Counted from the stretch's first letter, positions 40,211 to 50,280 are shown. The stretch: 64,000 nt of DNA from Komagataella phaffii GS115 (GCF_000027005.1 NC_012966.1:1550001-1614000); one strand, 5' to 3'. The notes: generated by a model from the sequence alone, not told the origin. Numbers and translations: made by a program.

Positions 40211-40253
40211 TACGTGTTCAATTATTGAAGTTTTAGGGGTGATCGCGACGTGG
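40211..40253. promoter_or_regulatory. Two ACGTG cores upstream of PDI1, UPR-element-like
   Basis: TACGTGT (40211-40217) and GACGTGG (40247-40253) lie 39 and 75 bases upstream of the PDI1 start. Both resemble elements bound by Hac1/XBP1-type bZIP factors in the unfolded protein response, as expected for a PDI gene. They may lie in the 5' leader rather than the promoter, and ACGTG also suits E-box proteins such as Cbf1. Confidence 0.35.
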
Positions 40254-40426
40254 TGCTGGGATGGAGGGCGTAGGTATGTCTGGTAGATTATCTTTGAGTG
40301 GGTTGAGAAAGATGGACGATTCCATTCTGGGGATTGCAATCTAAAGAGCCGCGTAAGACAATAGAAACACTACATTGAAGTTCTACTATCCAAGTTTTCT
40401 TTTATTCTATTTACAGTGTTCGTGTT

Positions 40427-40966
40427 CTATTCAACAGGGAGTGTTCGGGGTCTTCTCTTCAGCCACTCCTTCTTACGTAAAGTTCGTTCATCGGGCAGTT
40501 CTTTCTTTCCTGGATAAAGAATCTTCTCATCCAAAGGATTAACAAACTCTTCACGAAATGCCTCCTGTTGAGGAACAGAGTCGTTCCAATGTCTCCTGAT
40601 TTGTCCTACGCAATGCATGCAGAGGGTGTGTGATCGTTTGTAGTTTCCGCAGGCAGGACACCTGTTCAAATTTTGTAGTAAAGAGAGTTGTTTTTTTCCT
40701 GGACCATATAATTTCTGGCGTCTTTTCATATGAGAAACCTTCTTTTTTGGTGCTGCTTTAAGTATACCGTTATCAATGAAGAATGGAGGAACCTCGGCAT
40801 CCTGTAGATTTTCTATCAGCTCTAGTATGCGAGGATCGTGAGTCTCTGTAGAAGCTTCGGTGCGTCGCTGAAAAATATTAGGAATGGCAATGTGAATCTC
40901 CGGAATACGAGGCAATATGCCCACAACCCGCACGGCTATCTGATTTAGGTTCAAAGACAAGGACAT
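40427..40966 (-). CDS. MRPL32: Mitochondrial ribosomal protein bL32m
   Basis: This 179-residue protein has the bL32 zinc motif RCPACGNYKRSHTLCMHCVGQIRR near the middle (four Cys as CxxC and CxxC) and a basic Lys/Arg segment before it (KKKVSHMKRRQKLYGPGKKQ). S. cerevisiae MrpL32 has 183 residues and is matured by the m-AAA protease before joining the large mitoribosomal subunit, so the m-AAA gene in this window is a functional partner. The N-terminal 70 residues are the likely presequence region. I use the ATG at 40966. Nine further codons are open upstream but begin with TTG. Confidence 0.85.
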   Translation of the reverse strand: MSLSLNLNQIAVRVVGILPRIPEIHIAIPNIFQRRTEASTETHDPRILELIENLQDAEVPPFFIDNGILKAAPKKKVSHMKRRQKLYGPGKKQLSLLQNLNRCPACGNYKRSHTLCMHCVGQIRRHWNDSVPQQEAFREEFVNPLDEKILYPGKKELPDERTLRKKEWLKRRPRTLPVE

Positions 40967-41357
40967 GTAGACACAAGGTTGATGGTGATCCAAGAGAAAT
41001 TTGATGTCGAAAATCTTCAGTGAGAAAGTGGTGTAAGGTGGTGCTTAGTTTATGATAGCTAGTATGCGAACGTAATCAATTGAATTTATCAACAGCCCAA
41101 TAAATCGAACAAACAATGTTTCTTAACGCTACTGTGGGCGCAAAGTAAACAATAGCCGAATATGTCTCCCTTTACCAAAGCAGCTTTAGTAGAAATTGAA
41201 GAGGGAAAAACTAAGAACACCACTCTCGTAATAGAGCTGCACGGAAAGATACAGTCGCGAATGCAATCGCCTTTCTCCTCGATTTCTGTGTCCTACCTGT
41301 CCACGCGTTGGTTACAGTTATTCTCTTTCATTTTGTTCGTCAGATAATACAAAAACT
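40967..41357. promoter_or_regulatory. Divergent promoter of MRPL32 and CDC10 with upstream ORFs
   Basis: The 391 bases between the two starts hold two upstream ATG frames on the CDC10 side: an 11-codon frame at 41116-41148 and a 62-codon frame at 41162-41347 that ends 10 bases before the CDC10 ATG. If the CDC10 mRNA begins upstream of them, they would reduce translation of CDC10. The predicted peptide is not recognised. Confidence 0.45.
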
Positions 41358-42308
41358 ATGGCAAGTCAAGTGGTTCAACCTAAGAATTATGTGGGGTTTG
41401 ATACTATCACTACCCAAATTGAAAACAGACTCCTTAAACGTGGATTTGAGCTCAATGTTATGCTTGTTGGTCAATCTGGGCTTGGGAAGTCAACTCTAGT
41501 CAATACTCTTTTTGCCACACATCTTGTGGACTCTAACGGAAGAAAAAGTACTTTTGAGCCTGTGGAAAGAACTGTAGAGATTAAAAGCACCTCCCAAATT
41601 CTCAATGAAAACAACGTTAATCTGAAACTCAACGTGATTGACACACCTGGTTTTGGAGATCAGATCAACAATGACAAATGTTGGGAACCAATATTGCAGT
41701 ATATCAAAGAGCAAAACTCTACCTACTTGCGAAAAGAGTTGACAGCACAGAGAGAAAGGTATATACCTGACACAAGGGTTCATTGTGTGCTTTACTTCAT
41801 TCAACCTAACGGTAAGGGACTGAGAAACCTTGACATACAAGTTCTTTCCAAACTCACTACTGTTGTGAACGTTATTCCTGTTATTGCTAAGGCTGACACC
41901 TTGACTACCGAAGAGCGTACCAAGTTTAAAAGTATTTTGCACACTCAATTTGAGAAACACGACCTAAACTTTTTTCCGTACGACAATGAAGATTTGAGTG
42001 AAGAAGAACTGACTTTGAATCAAGATATCCGAAGTCTTTTACCGTTTGCAGTAATTGGCTCTGAAAATGAGATCTCCACAATTGATGGACAGGTCATCAG
42101 AGGTCGTAGAACCCGATGGGGTCTAATCAACGTGGAAGATGTAACGCAGTGCGAATTTGTGTACCTGCGGGACTTTCTAACACGTACCCACCTCCATGAT
42201 TTAATAGAGACTACTTCGGTCGTTCATTACGAGACTTACCGGTCCAAGCAGTTAATCGCACTTAAAGAGAAGAATGGGCAACGTGTATCAAACGCTACCA
42301 TGCAGTAG
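41358..42308 (+). CDS. CDC10: Septin Cdc10
   Basis: This is a 316-residue septin GTPase, central subunit of the septin octamer at the bud neck. It has P-loop GQSGLGKST (38-46), switch II DTPGFGD (about 99-105) and AKAD for guanine specificity. The septin unique element appears as EFVYLRDFLTRTHLHDLIETTSVVHYETYR. Like S. cerevisiae Cdc10 (322 residues), it lacks the C-terminal coiled coil of other septins, which is the main reason for the choice of Cdc10. The YVGFDTITxQIExRLLKxGF start agrees with Cdc10. The ATG at 41358 is used; the separate 62-codon upstream frame is not part of it. Confidence 0.93.
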   Translation: MASQVVQPKNYVGFDTITTQIENRLLKRGFELNVMLVGQSGLGKSTLVNTLFATHLVDSNGRKSTFEPVERTVEIKSTSQILNENNVNLKLNVIDTPGFGDQINNDKCWEPILQYIKEQNSTYLRKELTAQRERYIPDTRVHCVLYFIQPNGKGLRNLDIQVLSKLTTVVNVIPVIAKADTLTTEERTKFKSILHTQFEKHDLNFFPYDNEDLSEEELTLNQDIRSLLPFAVIGSENEISTIDGQVIRGRRTRWGLINVEDVTQCEFVYLRDFLTRTHLHDLIETTSVVHYETYRSKQLIALKEKNGQRVSNATMQ

Positions 42309-42376
42309 AAAATTCGACTAAGTACCAGCTAAATACGAAAATGATGCTATCTTATACCTTATATTTAGTTAAAGTT

Positions 42377-43606
42377 TTACCTGTAATCATGGAAAACTCG
42401 TGTCGGCTTTTCATTGTAAGCTTCCCAGGGAAAAACATGAGGTGCTGGAGGTTCAGGCTGAACAATATCCGGTAGCAGCTCCTCCAATTCAGCTTCGGCC
42501 TTCGTCTCTTCGCGTTCGTCTTCTTCAACAGGGACAGGCAGCGGCTCAGCTGGTGCATCAACATCCCACTGATTAGTCAATTGTTCTTCATTAAGCTTCC
42601 ATGCTTCTCCCTCAGTTGAATAATCTAATACCGGTGCAGGTTCTTCAAAGGAATGATGGCCAAACTGGTACTTGAAATCAGTGGTTTCATCCTGAGGCTC
42701 TGAAATGGAGACTTCTTCGTCCACCTTTTCTTCCGTCTCATGGGAGTCTTCTTCAATACGTTCGCTTTCAACATTCTTAAAAACCAAAGGTAGAAACTCA
42801 CCGTTCTCAAAAGAGCTAAACTGCTCCCACCATTGGGCAACAAAACTGTCAAGACTGCCATCTGGAAAGTCGTTCACAAAAGATGGTTTAAGCATCCATG
42901 GTTTCACAATTCCTATGAAATGAACCAATTTGATGTCTGTGAGATTTCGCAGTACTGAAGGAAGACTCTCATAGTTGTTGGAAAGTGTCATATTGAACGC
43001 AAAACTAAGATTGTACCATACACCACACCGTTTTGTGTCATCACCAGTGCGCAACCATTTGTTTTGGAATACATAGTTAATCAGCCCTTGATCCCCTCCA
43101 TCATAGGAAACACCAGGAACTTCAGTTAAAAGAGCCAACAAATGCCTGAAAACATTAGCGCTAGGTTTGAACAACATTAGACCAGAATTAAAGTAATCAG
43201 GCCAGCCTATATCTGACACAGCATACAACTCCCATTCCTTAACTTCTATGTCAAACAGTCCTTTAAAATCATTTAAAATTAACACATCCAAGTCCACATA
43301 CAACAACTTCTCGTAATGAGTCTGATGGAAGATATGAATCTTATTAAGGACATTCTCTAGATCTGGTCTATTCAGCAAATGTAGCTCAGGAGCATTGTAA
43401 GGACTGGTTGCAATCTTGCTATCAGGAAGTAACACAACCACTTTTGAGTAAAATCGTTCAAGTAGTCGATGCACTTTGATACTAATATCACTAACTAAGA
43501 TAACCAAATCTCTCTCATTATCAAACTGACGAATACGATTTGCCAAATACAATGCCCCAGGCAAGTATCCATCTCCTATTAGAAGGCTTATGTAGGCTTC
43601 TGTCAT
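42377..43606 (-). CDS. GLG1: Glycogenin, self-glucosylating initiator of glycogen
   Basis: This 409-residue GT8 enzyme starts glycogen by glucosylating its own tyrosine from UDP-glucose. The N-terminal catalytic domain (1-250) shows ISLLIGDGYLPGALYLANRI, the Mn-binding DxD at D105-D107 (YVDLDVLILND), FNSGLMLFKPS and DGGDQGLINYVF. The second half is acidic and disordered, and ends with a conserved-looking block FPWEAYNEKPTRVFHDY that probably binds glycogen synthase. S. cerevisiae Glg1/Glg2 are longer (616 and 380 residues). The sequence stops in AGGTAA, which resembles a splice donor, but no convincing branch site or acceptor follows, so I call the end as is. It converges with CDC10. Confidence 0.87.
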   Translation of the reverse strand: MTEAYISLLIGDGYLPGALYLANRIRQFDNERDLVILVSDISIKVHRLLERFYSKVVVLLPDSKIATSPYNAPELHLLNRPDLENVLNKIHIFHQTHYEKLLYVDLDVLILNDFKGLFDIEVKEWELYAVSDIGWPDYFNSGLMLFKPSANVFRHLLALLTEVPGVSYDGGDQGLINYVFQNKWLRTGDDTKRCGVWYNLSFAFNMTLSNNYESLPSVLRNLTDIKLVHFIGIVKPWMLKPSFVNDFPDGSLDSFVAQWWEQFSSFENGEFLPLVFKNVESERIEEDSHETEEKVDEEVSISEPQDETTDFKYQFGHHSFEEPAPVLDYSTEGEAWKLNEEQLTNQWDVDAPAEPLPVPVEEDEREETKAEAELEELLPDIVQPEPPAPHVFPWEAYNEKPTRVFHDYR

Positions 43607-44665
43607 CGCAATTGAGGAGAGTGTGGAGTAACATTATGTAGTAATGTTTTGATTAACGCTGAGCAGTCGGATGTAAGGATGTTGGCCGGAATGTCGATGA
43701 GTGTGGCCTGTTTTCTTCCTTTCTTTTTACGCGTGCAGAGTTGTTTGAGCTGCAACTATGCTGCGAGCATGCGCTATGTACCTTGTTTTGAACTTTGTCT
43801 GGTCGTTTAGATAATTTTGTGGGTCAAAGTCAAACTTCGACACGAAGAGGCAACACAGCCGAAATTGCGTCGAATCGCAGCAAATTGTAGTAAAGCGGAG
43901 GTCCTTTTATATGTACACAGTGCTCAAGATGAAATCTATACTAATTGAGATAATTCATTTAGGGTTTGATTTTGTACACGAAAATGCTCTTGTTGGATTC
44001 GTAACAAGTGCTAAAAATGTTCCTCAAATATGTTCTATTCTATGATCGTGCTGCCCTGAACTCCCTCTTAAAGACATTTTTCTCGTATCCCCGATTCGAA
44101 AGTTTCCGAATCAAGGTTATTATTGAAAAAAAAACCAGTAGACACAATGCTTGGGGAAATATCGTCACCAACATCATACGTGCTCTAGATTTGATTCCTA
44201 TTCAGGTTTCTGCACGTTTGGATTCTGGGCCAATCCTGGTTCAACTCCACAGCTGAATAGAGAGAAAACATCTTTTGTGGGATCGGCGGCATGAACCAAA
44301 CAACAAGAACGTTGCATCTATCTGTTTGTTTTGAATGTTTGTCACCCTTATCATAGGGCAAACAGATGCATGCATAACTTCTAATACGTCGTGTGCCAAA
44401 CCAGATGTGGACAGCTATGCAGAACAAACAATAAAGTCTAAGTGAGTAATTATCAAACTACAAATACTACGTTAAATCCGAGCCACAACACAAAGACAAC
44501 CATATACTTGAAAGCGGCTACAGAAAACGACTGATTCGTACAATTGATTATGACAACTTATATTGTTCTAAATGTAGAGTCAAAAAAAGTTCAGGTAGAG
44601 AGTAATGCCGACCTACGCGTATGATAACGCATAATCCACATGTGCATATGCATATCCTTAAAAAA
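43607..44665. other. Intergenic region, no gene supported
   Basis: This 1.06 kb lies between the glycogenin start and the GID7 stop, both on the minus strand, so it is mainly the glycogenin promoter plus the GID7 3' flank. The longest plus-strand frame (44008-44256) has mixed, low-complexity content and no recognisable domain. A GGTTCAACTCC near 44239 resembles a tRNA B-box but its stems do not pair, so no tRNA is called. Confidence 0.5.
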
Positions 44666-46309
44666 TCACTCAGCTGTGGTCCATATTCGAACTGTTTTAT
44701 CATCACCTGCTGAGGCAAAGCTGCCATTACACCAGTCAACACAGTTGACCAACCCCTGATGCCCAGCAAGAGCTGTCACTAAATTCCCAAGCTGTGAATT
44801 CCAGACGTACACTCGCCCATCTTCTGACCCACTTAAAACCAGTTGATCATGTAAGCCCCCAAAGCAGGATCGAATAACGTAATTCGGTTGCTGCTGGCCA
44901 TAAAACTTATTCACTAGTACAAGGCGTCGCATATCCCAAAGCTGTAACTCATCAGGAGAAATGCTCAAAAGAAAGTGAGACCCATCTTTTGATACTGTAA
45001 TAGATGTTAACCGCTTTCCTATCCGGATAGTATGTTCCAATCGCCTACTAGCAACGTCATATATATGCACATGATGATCATGGGATATAGTCAAGACCCG
45101 AGCAGGATCACGAGCTATGCAAAGATCGCTGACTCGGTGTTGGGCCTGCCAACTATACACAGTTTTAAAGTCCTGATCCAAAATTATAAGCTTTTTGTCT
45201 GGGGATCCTATGACAAACTGGTAATTATCTATCCATTCACATGTCCATACTTTAGTACGATTAGGAAATTCCATCGAATTGATAAGTTCACCATCATTTG
45301 CATTATAGATTCGAATATGGCAATCCAGACTACAAGTGAGGATCTTAGTATCGTTAGGGCTCCAGGAGGCATACATAATGGCTTTGGTTGCGCCTTTCAA
45401 AATAGTGCACACTTTGTAGGGTGCCCCAACCTTGTATACTAGAACCGTTTGGTCGGAAGATGTCGAACAAAGATAGTGGCCCGAATGACTGAAACGAACA
45501 AACCAGACTTCATCCTTATGATCATCAAGAACGTAGCTGCACTGATAATGTAGCTTGTGGTTACAGTAATCTTGTAGGATCGGGTATGCGTTAATGGTTG
45601 GCTTCTTTCCCACCTTTTCATCTGTATTGGTGCCATCCGCACCTTCAATTACACTGACTTCACCCAAAGGCGCCACTGCTTGTTGGTGCAATTCTGCTTG
45701 TTTGATAAGCTGTACAAGTCTTCCAGGAGGAAACAGTCTGCCAGGATCCACCATCCGGGATACCTCTTGTATAATTTCATCAATAGAAGGCCATCTAACA
45801 TCAAGAGTGGACGCCGCATCTTGTGAGGCTTCCTTTTGTAAGACCAATGCCATATCTCTGAGTTCACCTTCGATCCAACCTAATTTGTTCTGCAACGGGC
45901 TGATCTCAGTACGTAATAAATTAAGAGCCTCGTCCCTTTGTCCATTATCAATTAAACTGAAAAAGTAACATTTTTTCAAAAGAAAAGAGACCTTTAAAAA
46001 ATCACTTGGATCTAGCTTTAAGCAACCTGCCGCCTTCTCTGCGGCGCAAAATTCGTGTTCGGCCAGTAGCGCGAGGAAGTCATCCACTTCTATGTCATTC
46101 AGAGGGATGGAACTCTCTTGTTGTAACCTCTTGCTTAATGAGTCATATCCAAGATCCTTTAGACTCTGCTCAAGGAGACGAACCACTTGCGTACGGTCTA
46201 ACCCTTTCAATGAGTCCATTAGGATAATTCTATGAGTCGATTCGTGGGTGGTACGGTACGGCAAACGAAGCAAACTAACAGAGTATGACATCGCCAGATA
46301 ATAAATCAT
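44666..46309 (-). CDS. GID7: GID/CTLH ubiquitin ligase subunit Gid7 (WDR26-like)
   Basis: This is a 547-residue WD40 protein. Near the N-terminus lies a LisH-like region (VVRLLEQSLKDLGYDSLSKRLQQESS), then a CTLH domain (DFLALLAEHEFCAAEKAAGCLKLD and LLKKCYFFSLIDNGQRDEALNLLR). From about residue 250 there are some seven WD40 repeats, ending SFASAGDDKTVRIWTTAE. Gid7/WDR26 helps the GID E3 ligase degrade gluconeogenic enzymes such as Fbp1 on glucose return. In methylotrophic yeasts this matters for the switch from methanol to glucose. The first ATG is at 46309, but the family-like part begins at the ATG at 46219 (MDSLKGLDRTQ), which is probably the true start and gives 517 residues. It is divergent from CUE2. 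Confidence 0.88.
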   Translation of the reverse strand: MIYYLAMSYSVSLLRLPYRTTHESTHRIILMDSLKGLDRTQVVRLLEQSLKDLGYDSLSKRLQQESSIPLNDIEVDDFLALLAEHEFCAAEKAAGCLKLDPSDFLKVSFLLKKCYFFSLIDNGQRDEALNLLRTEISPLQNKLGWIEGELRDMALVLQKEASQDAASTLDVRWPSIDEIIQEVSRMVDPGRLFPPGRLVQLIKQAELHQQAVAPLGEVSVIEGADGTNTDEKVGKKPTINAYPILQDYCNHKLHYQCSYVLDDHKDEVWFVRFSHSGHYLCSTSSDQTVLVYKVGAPYKVCTILKGATKAIMYASWSPNDTKILTCSLDCHIRIYNANDGELINSMEFPNRTKVWTCEWIDNYQFVIGSPDKKLIILDQDFKTVYSWQAQHRVSDLCIARDPARVLTISHDHHVHIYDVASRRLEHTIRIGKRLTSITVSKDGSHFLLSISPDELQLWDMRRLVLVNKFYGQQQPNYVIRSCFGGLHDQLVLSGSEDGRVYVWNSQLGNLVTALAGHQGLVNCVDWCNGSFASAGDDKTVRIWTTAE

Positions 46310-46415
46310 GCGTACACGACTATTCTGCTTAGGTTTTTACACGACTTTTTGTCTTCATATATCTTTTAGGACAGTCAGTAGTGGGACTAAAATTTGGTAT
46401 TAGAAACAGGAAGGT

Positions 46416-47819
46416 ATGGATGTTGGTGTAGATCAAATATCCCAGCTGCTACCTGACGTTCCACTTTCCCGTATATATACAGTCTTAGAAGAAAGAAATG
46501 GCGATGTTCAGTCAGCACTGGAGTACCTGTTGGAACCAACATCGGATGGAAGAAATAAGAGTATTTCGAATTCTTCCATTAAATCACCCCGCACACCTAT
46601 CCATACCAATGAGAAAGCTATTTTGCAGCTTTACGAGATGTTTGAGCATGTACCACTAAGTGTTCTACAGATGGTGTACCATAATCATCGTGAACTTGAG
46701 AGCGCACTGGAGTATTTGGTACACTGTAATACTGAAGACATTGAACGACTGAAGATTGTTGCTGAAGCTGAAGCTACGATGAAGCAACATCCTCTTTGGC
46801 AATTTGTGCGGACAGTCCTAACAACTACAAATGTGTGGGAGAAGCGGACTGAGACAGTAAACTTTTTGGTCGAACTCCTAGGCAGTTCCCAGAAACAGGT
46901 TTCACAGGTGGTTGCCAAGGAACATGGAAGTGTGGATCTGAGTCTTCGGCAATTGCTGCTAGCAGGAGGTTCTTCCTCCTCTGAGTCCACCTACTCCAAT
47001 ACTCTGGCAATAGTGGAACTTTATCGCCAGTTTCATTCAGAGCTGTATTTGATTGACGACACTATGTTGAGGCTCTTGTTGCAACGACTTGCGCCTGAAC
47101 TTGTCAAGATACTAATTGCACTTCACGCTATCGTTAAGGAGATGGACCAGATTGATACGTCTGCGAGTACAGAGTTTTCAACTGCCCCACTTTCAAGTTT
47201 TAATATGGGGCAAATGGTTGCCACTGACGAGAGAAATGCAGCTTCATCGTTGCATTACGCTAAAGCTGCACATCAGAGTTCCGGGGCAACTGATGCGAAT
47301 GCGACTACGAGACTGCTGAATCAAAACAGCGAGAGGATCACCTTACAGAAACATTGTGCGGCGCTGGCGGGGCGGGTTTCCACCGCCAAGGATTCTCGTG
47401 TTCGTGACCACTACAATTCAGAATATAGACACGCCAAGAAGCAATTGCGCTTGCATAGAGAACAGCTGCAACAACAGTTGGTGGCACAGAGGACGCAGGT
47501 AGTAAGTCAGACTCTAGACCTTCATGGTTTAACTGTACCAATGGCCAGGGATGCAACCATGACTGCGCTCAGCCGATGGTGGAGCGAGGAGATAAAGCTT
47601 CGCGAATGGGATGGCGTGCGCTACAAACACACGGGACCAGTTCAACATATGGAACCTTTGCGGCTTATTACTGGCCGTGGCATGCACAGTACTGGAGGCT
47701 TCAGCCAGATAAGAAAGTGCCTCATAAAAGAACTAGAAGGCTCCTGGATCCTCAATCGAGACAATCCAGGAGAACTTATGGTTCTAGGGCGGAGGAAAAA
47801 TGGTGTGGCGAGTAAATAA
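46416..47819 (+). CDS. CUE2: No-Go decay endonuclease Cue2
   Basis: This 467-residue protein has two N-terminal CUE ubiquitin-binding domains (about 4-42 and 66-104), a central DUF1771-type helical stretch (SEYRHAKKQLRLHREQLQQQLVAQ) and a C-terminal Smr domain. Catalytic-site motifs LDLHG (367-371) and TGRGMHS (419-425) are intact. In S. cerevisiae Cue2 (443 residues) cleaves mRNA in the A site of collided ribosomes marked by Hel2. Intact motifs suggest an active nuclease. The ATG at 46416 lies at the edge of the first CUE domain. It is head to head with GID7, with a short promoter of about 100-200 bases. Confidence 0.92.
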   Translation: MDVGVDQISQLLPDVPLSRIYTVLEERNGDVQSALEYLLEPTSDGRNKSISNSSIKSPRTPIHTNEKAILQLYEMFEHVPLSVLQMVYHNHRELESALEYLVHCNTEDIERLKIVAEAEATMKQHPLWQFVRTVLTTTNVWEKRTETVNFLVELLGSSQKQVSQVVAKEHGSVDLSLRQLLLAGGSSSSESTYSNTLAIVELYRQFHSELYLIDDTMLRLLLQRLAPELVKILIALHAIVKEMDQIDTSASTEFSTAPLSSFNMGQMVATDERNAASSLHYAKAAHQSSGATDANATTRLLNQNSERITLQKHCAALAGRVSTAKDSRVRDHYNSEYRHAKKQLRLHREQLQQQLVAQRTQVVSQTLDLHGLTVPMARDATMTALSRWWSEEIKLREWDGVRYKHTGPVQHMEPLRLITGRGMHSTGGFSQIRKCLIKELEGSWILNRDNPGELMVLGRRKNGVASK

Positions 47820-47948
47820 TATTTTTGATTTATTTACGCTTACCTGCATTCGGAAGTGGACTGCCGAGATTTTCTAGCATCTACAGCAACAGATCGTTGA
47901 TATCATTAATTGATTCTACATGCACGCTTTTGATTAAGAGAAACTACT

Positions 47949-49073
47949 TTAATAGTCATGATGCAAAAATGAGGAGAGATGTTCCGTAAAATTTTCTCGA
48001 TTAATTAACACTCTTTTATCAGCCCAGTATCCAAGACGTAAACGAAGATGTGATACTGAGCCTCTCAGTAAGTCTGGAACGTCCTCCTTGGAAATTCCGT
48101 AGTTGTTGTAAATAAGGTCGTGTAAAAACAGACGCGGTTCGTTGTAAAAAAGAATCTCACTGTCGTCGCTAGCGCAACTGTTCGAATCTTGCGTGTCTTC
48201 ATGTAGCATTACATGTATCTTCATATTTGCCTTGTATCGTGGAAAGCATGCATGTTCTTTGAGCCATTCCATATTCTTTAAGTTACTGTGGAAATTAGGC
48301 TTATCGATAATCTCCAGCTTGACTAGCTTGCCATTGTAATCCCGGATGGTTTTCACAAATTTGTATTTTTCAGATTGTACAATCTTGTCCATATATTGCA
48401 GAAATGACATGCTGTTATTTTTGCAGTCATACTTCAAAGCCCTGAAGTTGGTGTTAGCAACCACATGTGAATCAAACAGGCTCGACGAACAACCCAGTAG
48501 CCTGGATATGCTTTCTAGTAGCTGGTCTTGCTCCGTGGGTGCCGGTGAAGATGGTGATTTACATACTGCAGGAATATTTCTCATATCGTATTCATGAATG
48601 TCGTAGAGCGATTTATGAAGCGATGAAAGAATGGATTGAAGATCACTGTAGACCATGAGCCGAGCATTGATCAACAGAGAGTATGGACGTCCTCTCTTGC
48701 CGTTCTGAGAACTAATCTTATTGCTAAATTTTGTGTTTGCTGTGTGTTTAGAGAGCTGGTGACATTTGCGGGCCAAAACTAGCTTGGAAAAGTATGGAAG
48801 ACTCACTTCAAATGAATATCTATACTGGGAAGACGGGTCGAGCTGCTCTGCTCCTTCTGGATCCGTATTACTTTCCTTTTCGCCTTCCATGCCATCAGGA
48901 GAGCCTCCCGGTTCCCCTTCGGTGCTTACACTTTCTGTGCCTGTGTCTATACTGTTGCTTGCAGAAGAGGAACCTGACATAGGCACGATGCAATTAGGAG
49001 TATCATAATTCAAGATATCCTGAATAGCGATCCGTGGGAACACCATTATCTTCTGGAAAGATACCGTGGTCAT
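47949..49073 (-). CDS. Unrecognised protein, 374 residues
   Basis: I do not recognise a family. The protein begins MTTVSFQKIMVFPRIAIQDILNY, followed by an acidic Ser/Gly/Glu-rich stretch (about 35-80). A more ordered part follows (YSFEVSLPYFSKLVLARKCHQLSK), then KRGRPYSLLINARLMVYSDL and a His- and Leu-rich C-terminus. No transmembrane segment, coiled coil or zinc motif is convincing. I use the ATG at 49073, five codons inside the longest frame, which begins at TTG. An in-frame ATG at codon 10 (49046) is also possible. It is convergent with CUE2 across 129 bases. The acidic tract and lack of motifs fit a fast-evolving regulatory or structural protein, but no function is claimed. Confidence 0.65.
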   Translation of the reverse strand: MTTVSFQKIMVFPRIAIQDILNYDTPNCIVPMSGSSSASNSIDTGTESVSTEGEPGGSPDGMEGEKESNTDPEGAEQLDPSSQYRYSFEVSLPYFSKLVLARKCHQLSKHTANTKFSNKISSQNGKRGRPYSLLINARLMVYSDLQSILSSLHKSLYDIHEYDMRNIPAVCKSPSSPAPTEQDQLLESISRLLGCSSSLFDSHVVANTNFRALKYDCKNNSMSFLQYMDKIVQSEKYKFVKTIRDYNGKLVKLEIIDKPNFHSNLKNMEWLKEHACFPRYKANMKIHVMLHEDTQDSNSCASDDSEILFYNEPRLFLHDLIYNNYGISKEDVPDLLRGSVSHLRLRLGYWADKRVLINRENFTEHLSSFLHHDY

Positions 49074-50280
49074 GGGTTGACATTTCAAAAAAATTGAGAA
49101 TAAGTCTCTTTTTATATTAAGGAGAGAAGAAATCCGGATGCAGCATTTGTGTTGTCGTGAGAAGCATCATTAATTAGGCCGAAAATTTCACTGTTGTTCC
49201 TCGCAGCTGCATGATGCATTAACGAATTATTGTGGCAGTAGCATGGATGTATACCAGAAATTAGATGATGTGCAAAAACAAAAAACCGGAATTAGGGTCA
49301 TTTTTTAACCCTTCTGCATGGAACAAGGGTTTTTCCAAATAATGGAGGGTTCACTTACGGTAATCAAAGCACTACAGGAACATTCGAATCCAATAGGACG
49401 CTTCGAAGGCTAGCGTCCGTATGGACCAGAAAACTTACGTCTTTCTTATTGCATTTCTATCAACCCCCTGACATATACGTATTTGGCATGTTCCTCGCTA
49501 TTTGTAATATCTGTTTTCTGCACAGACACAACAAACCTACCGTTGAATTACTGCACTGTAAAGTTTTTTTTCACAAATTGTTCGTCGTTTGGTGTAGTTA
49601 TTATGAGAGACGCTTAGAGCCCTAAATAGGCTGCGAGTTGCTCTCGTTTGTTGAAACTCTAAAAGTGACTTTGCCAATCTCGTTTGGTGGAGTCCACATG
49701 ATGATCAGAGAGCCCTCGGTTTTTTTTTTATTTCTGAAACAGTAATGCTGTACGTGTTAAGATGAAACACCCGGAATACACACCTGATGCAGAGAAGTTC
49801 TTGAATGAAAAACCTTTATGAGTAACGCTCAACTTGCGGTTGAATCGGCTGATCTCATTAATCCCATTAACCCACTTTGGTCGAACCTTGGGAGATCAGA
49901 AAGGCTATCATAGACTGGACACTTTACACAACCTGCTCTCTATTCCTGGTTGGACAAGTCTTAGGAAAAGATCGGCTGCAGGGCTGGTAAGTATGCGGTG
50001 CGATGCTCAGATAATTAGTAACAGTTTTTCTCCATCTTGTCTTATTACATTCCACAAGAATAAAACGAGCTAAGAGCTTCCTGCATAATCTTTTCCTTAC
50101 GACATGCGGAAGTTTTCCAAATTATACACTGCAGACGGAAAGAAGATCAGGCGATGTAAATTCGATTGAGAACTTTTTCTCTCAGAAGACGGATTGCGAC
50201 AACATCTTTCGCGCATTCTGTATCTCTAGCGAATATTGGCTTTCACCTCAGTTTCGACTCTATTTTCAGAATAATCCCCG
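49074..50280. other. Long divergent intergenic region before APM1
   Basis: These 1.2 kb between the orphan gene and APM1 have only short frames without ATG starts or known motifs. There is an AACCCTT/AAGGGTT inverted repeat (49307-49331), a T-rich run near 49719-49731 and a strong splice-donor-like GTAAGTATG near 49986 without a convincing branch point. No tRNA or repeat family is recognised. A 5'-UTR intron of APM1 or a non-coding RNA cannot be excluded. Confidence 0.5.

Noticed and set aside
42352..42385. AGGTAA at the end of glycogenin as a possible splice donor
   Set aside because: The protein already ends in a conserved-looking block, and no proper branch point and acceptor follow within a plausible distance.
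44008..44256. Plus-strand frame of 82 codons and a GGTTCAACTCC tRNA B-box-like motif
   Set aside because: No recognisable domain; the stems around the B-box-like motif do not pair, so no tRNA.
49980..50090. Strong splice-donor-like GTAAGTATG upstream of APM1
   Set aside because: No convincing branch site or acceptor, and APM1 begins with a complete N-terminal domain at 50281. A 5'-UTR intron remains possible.
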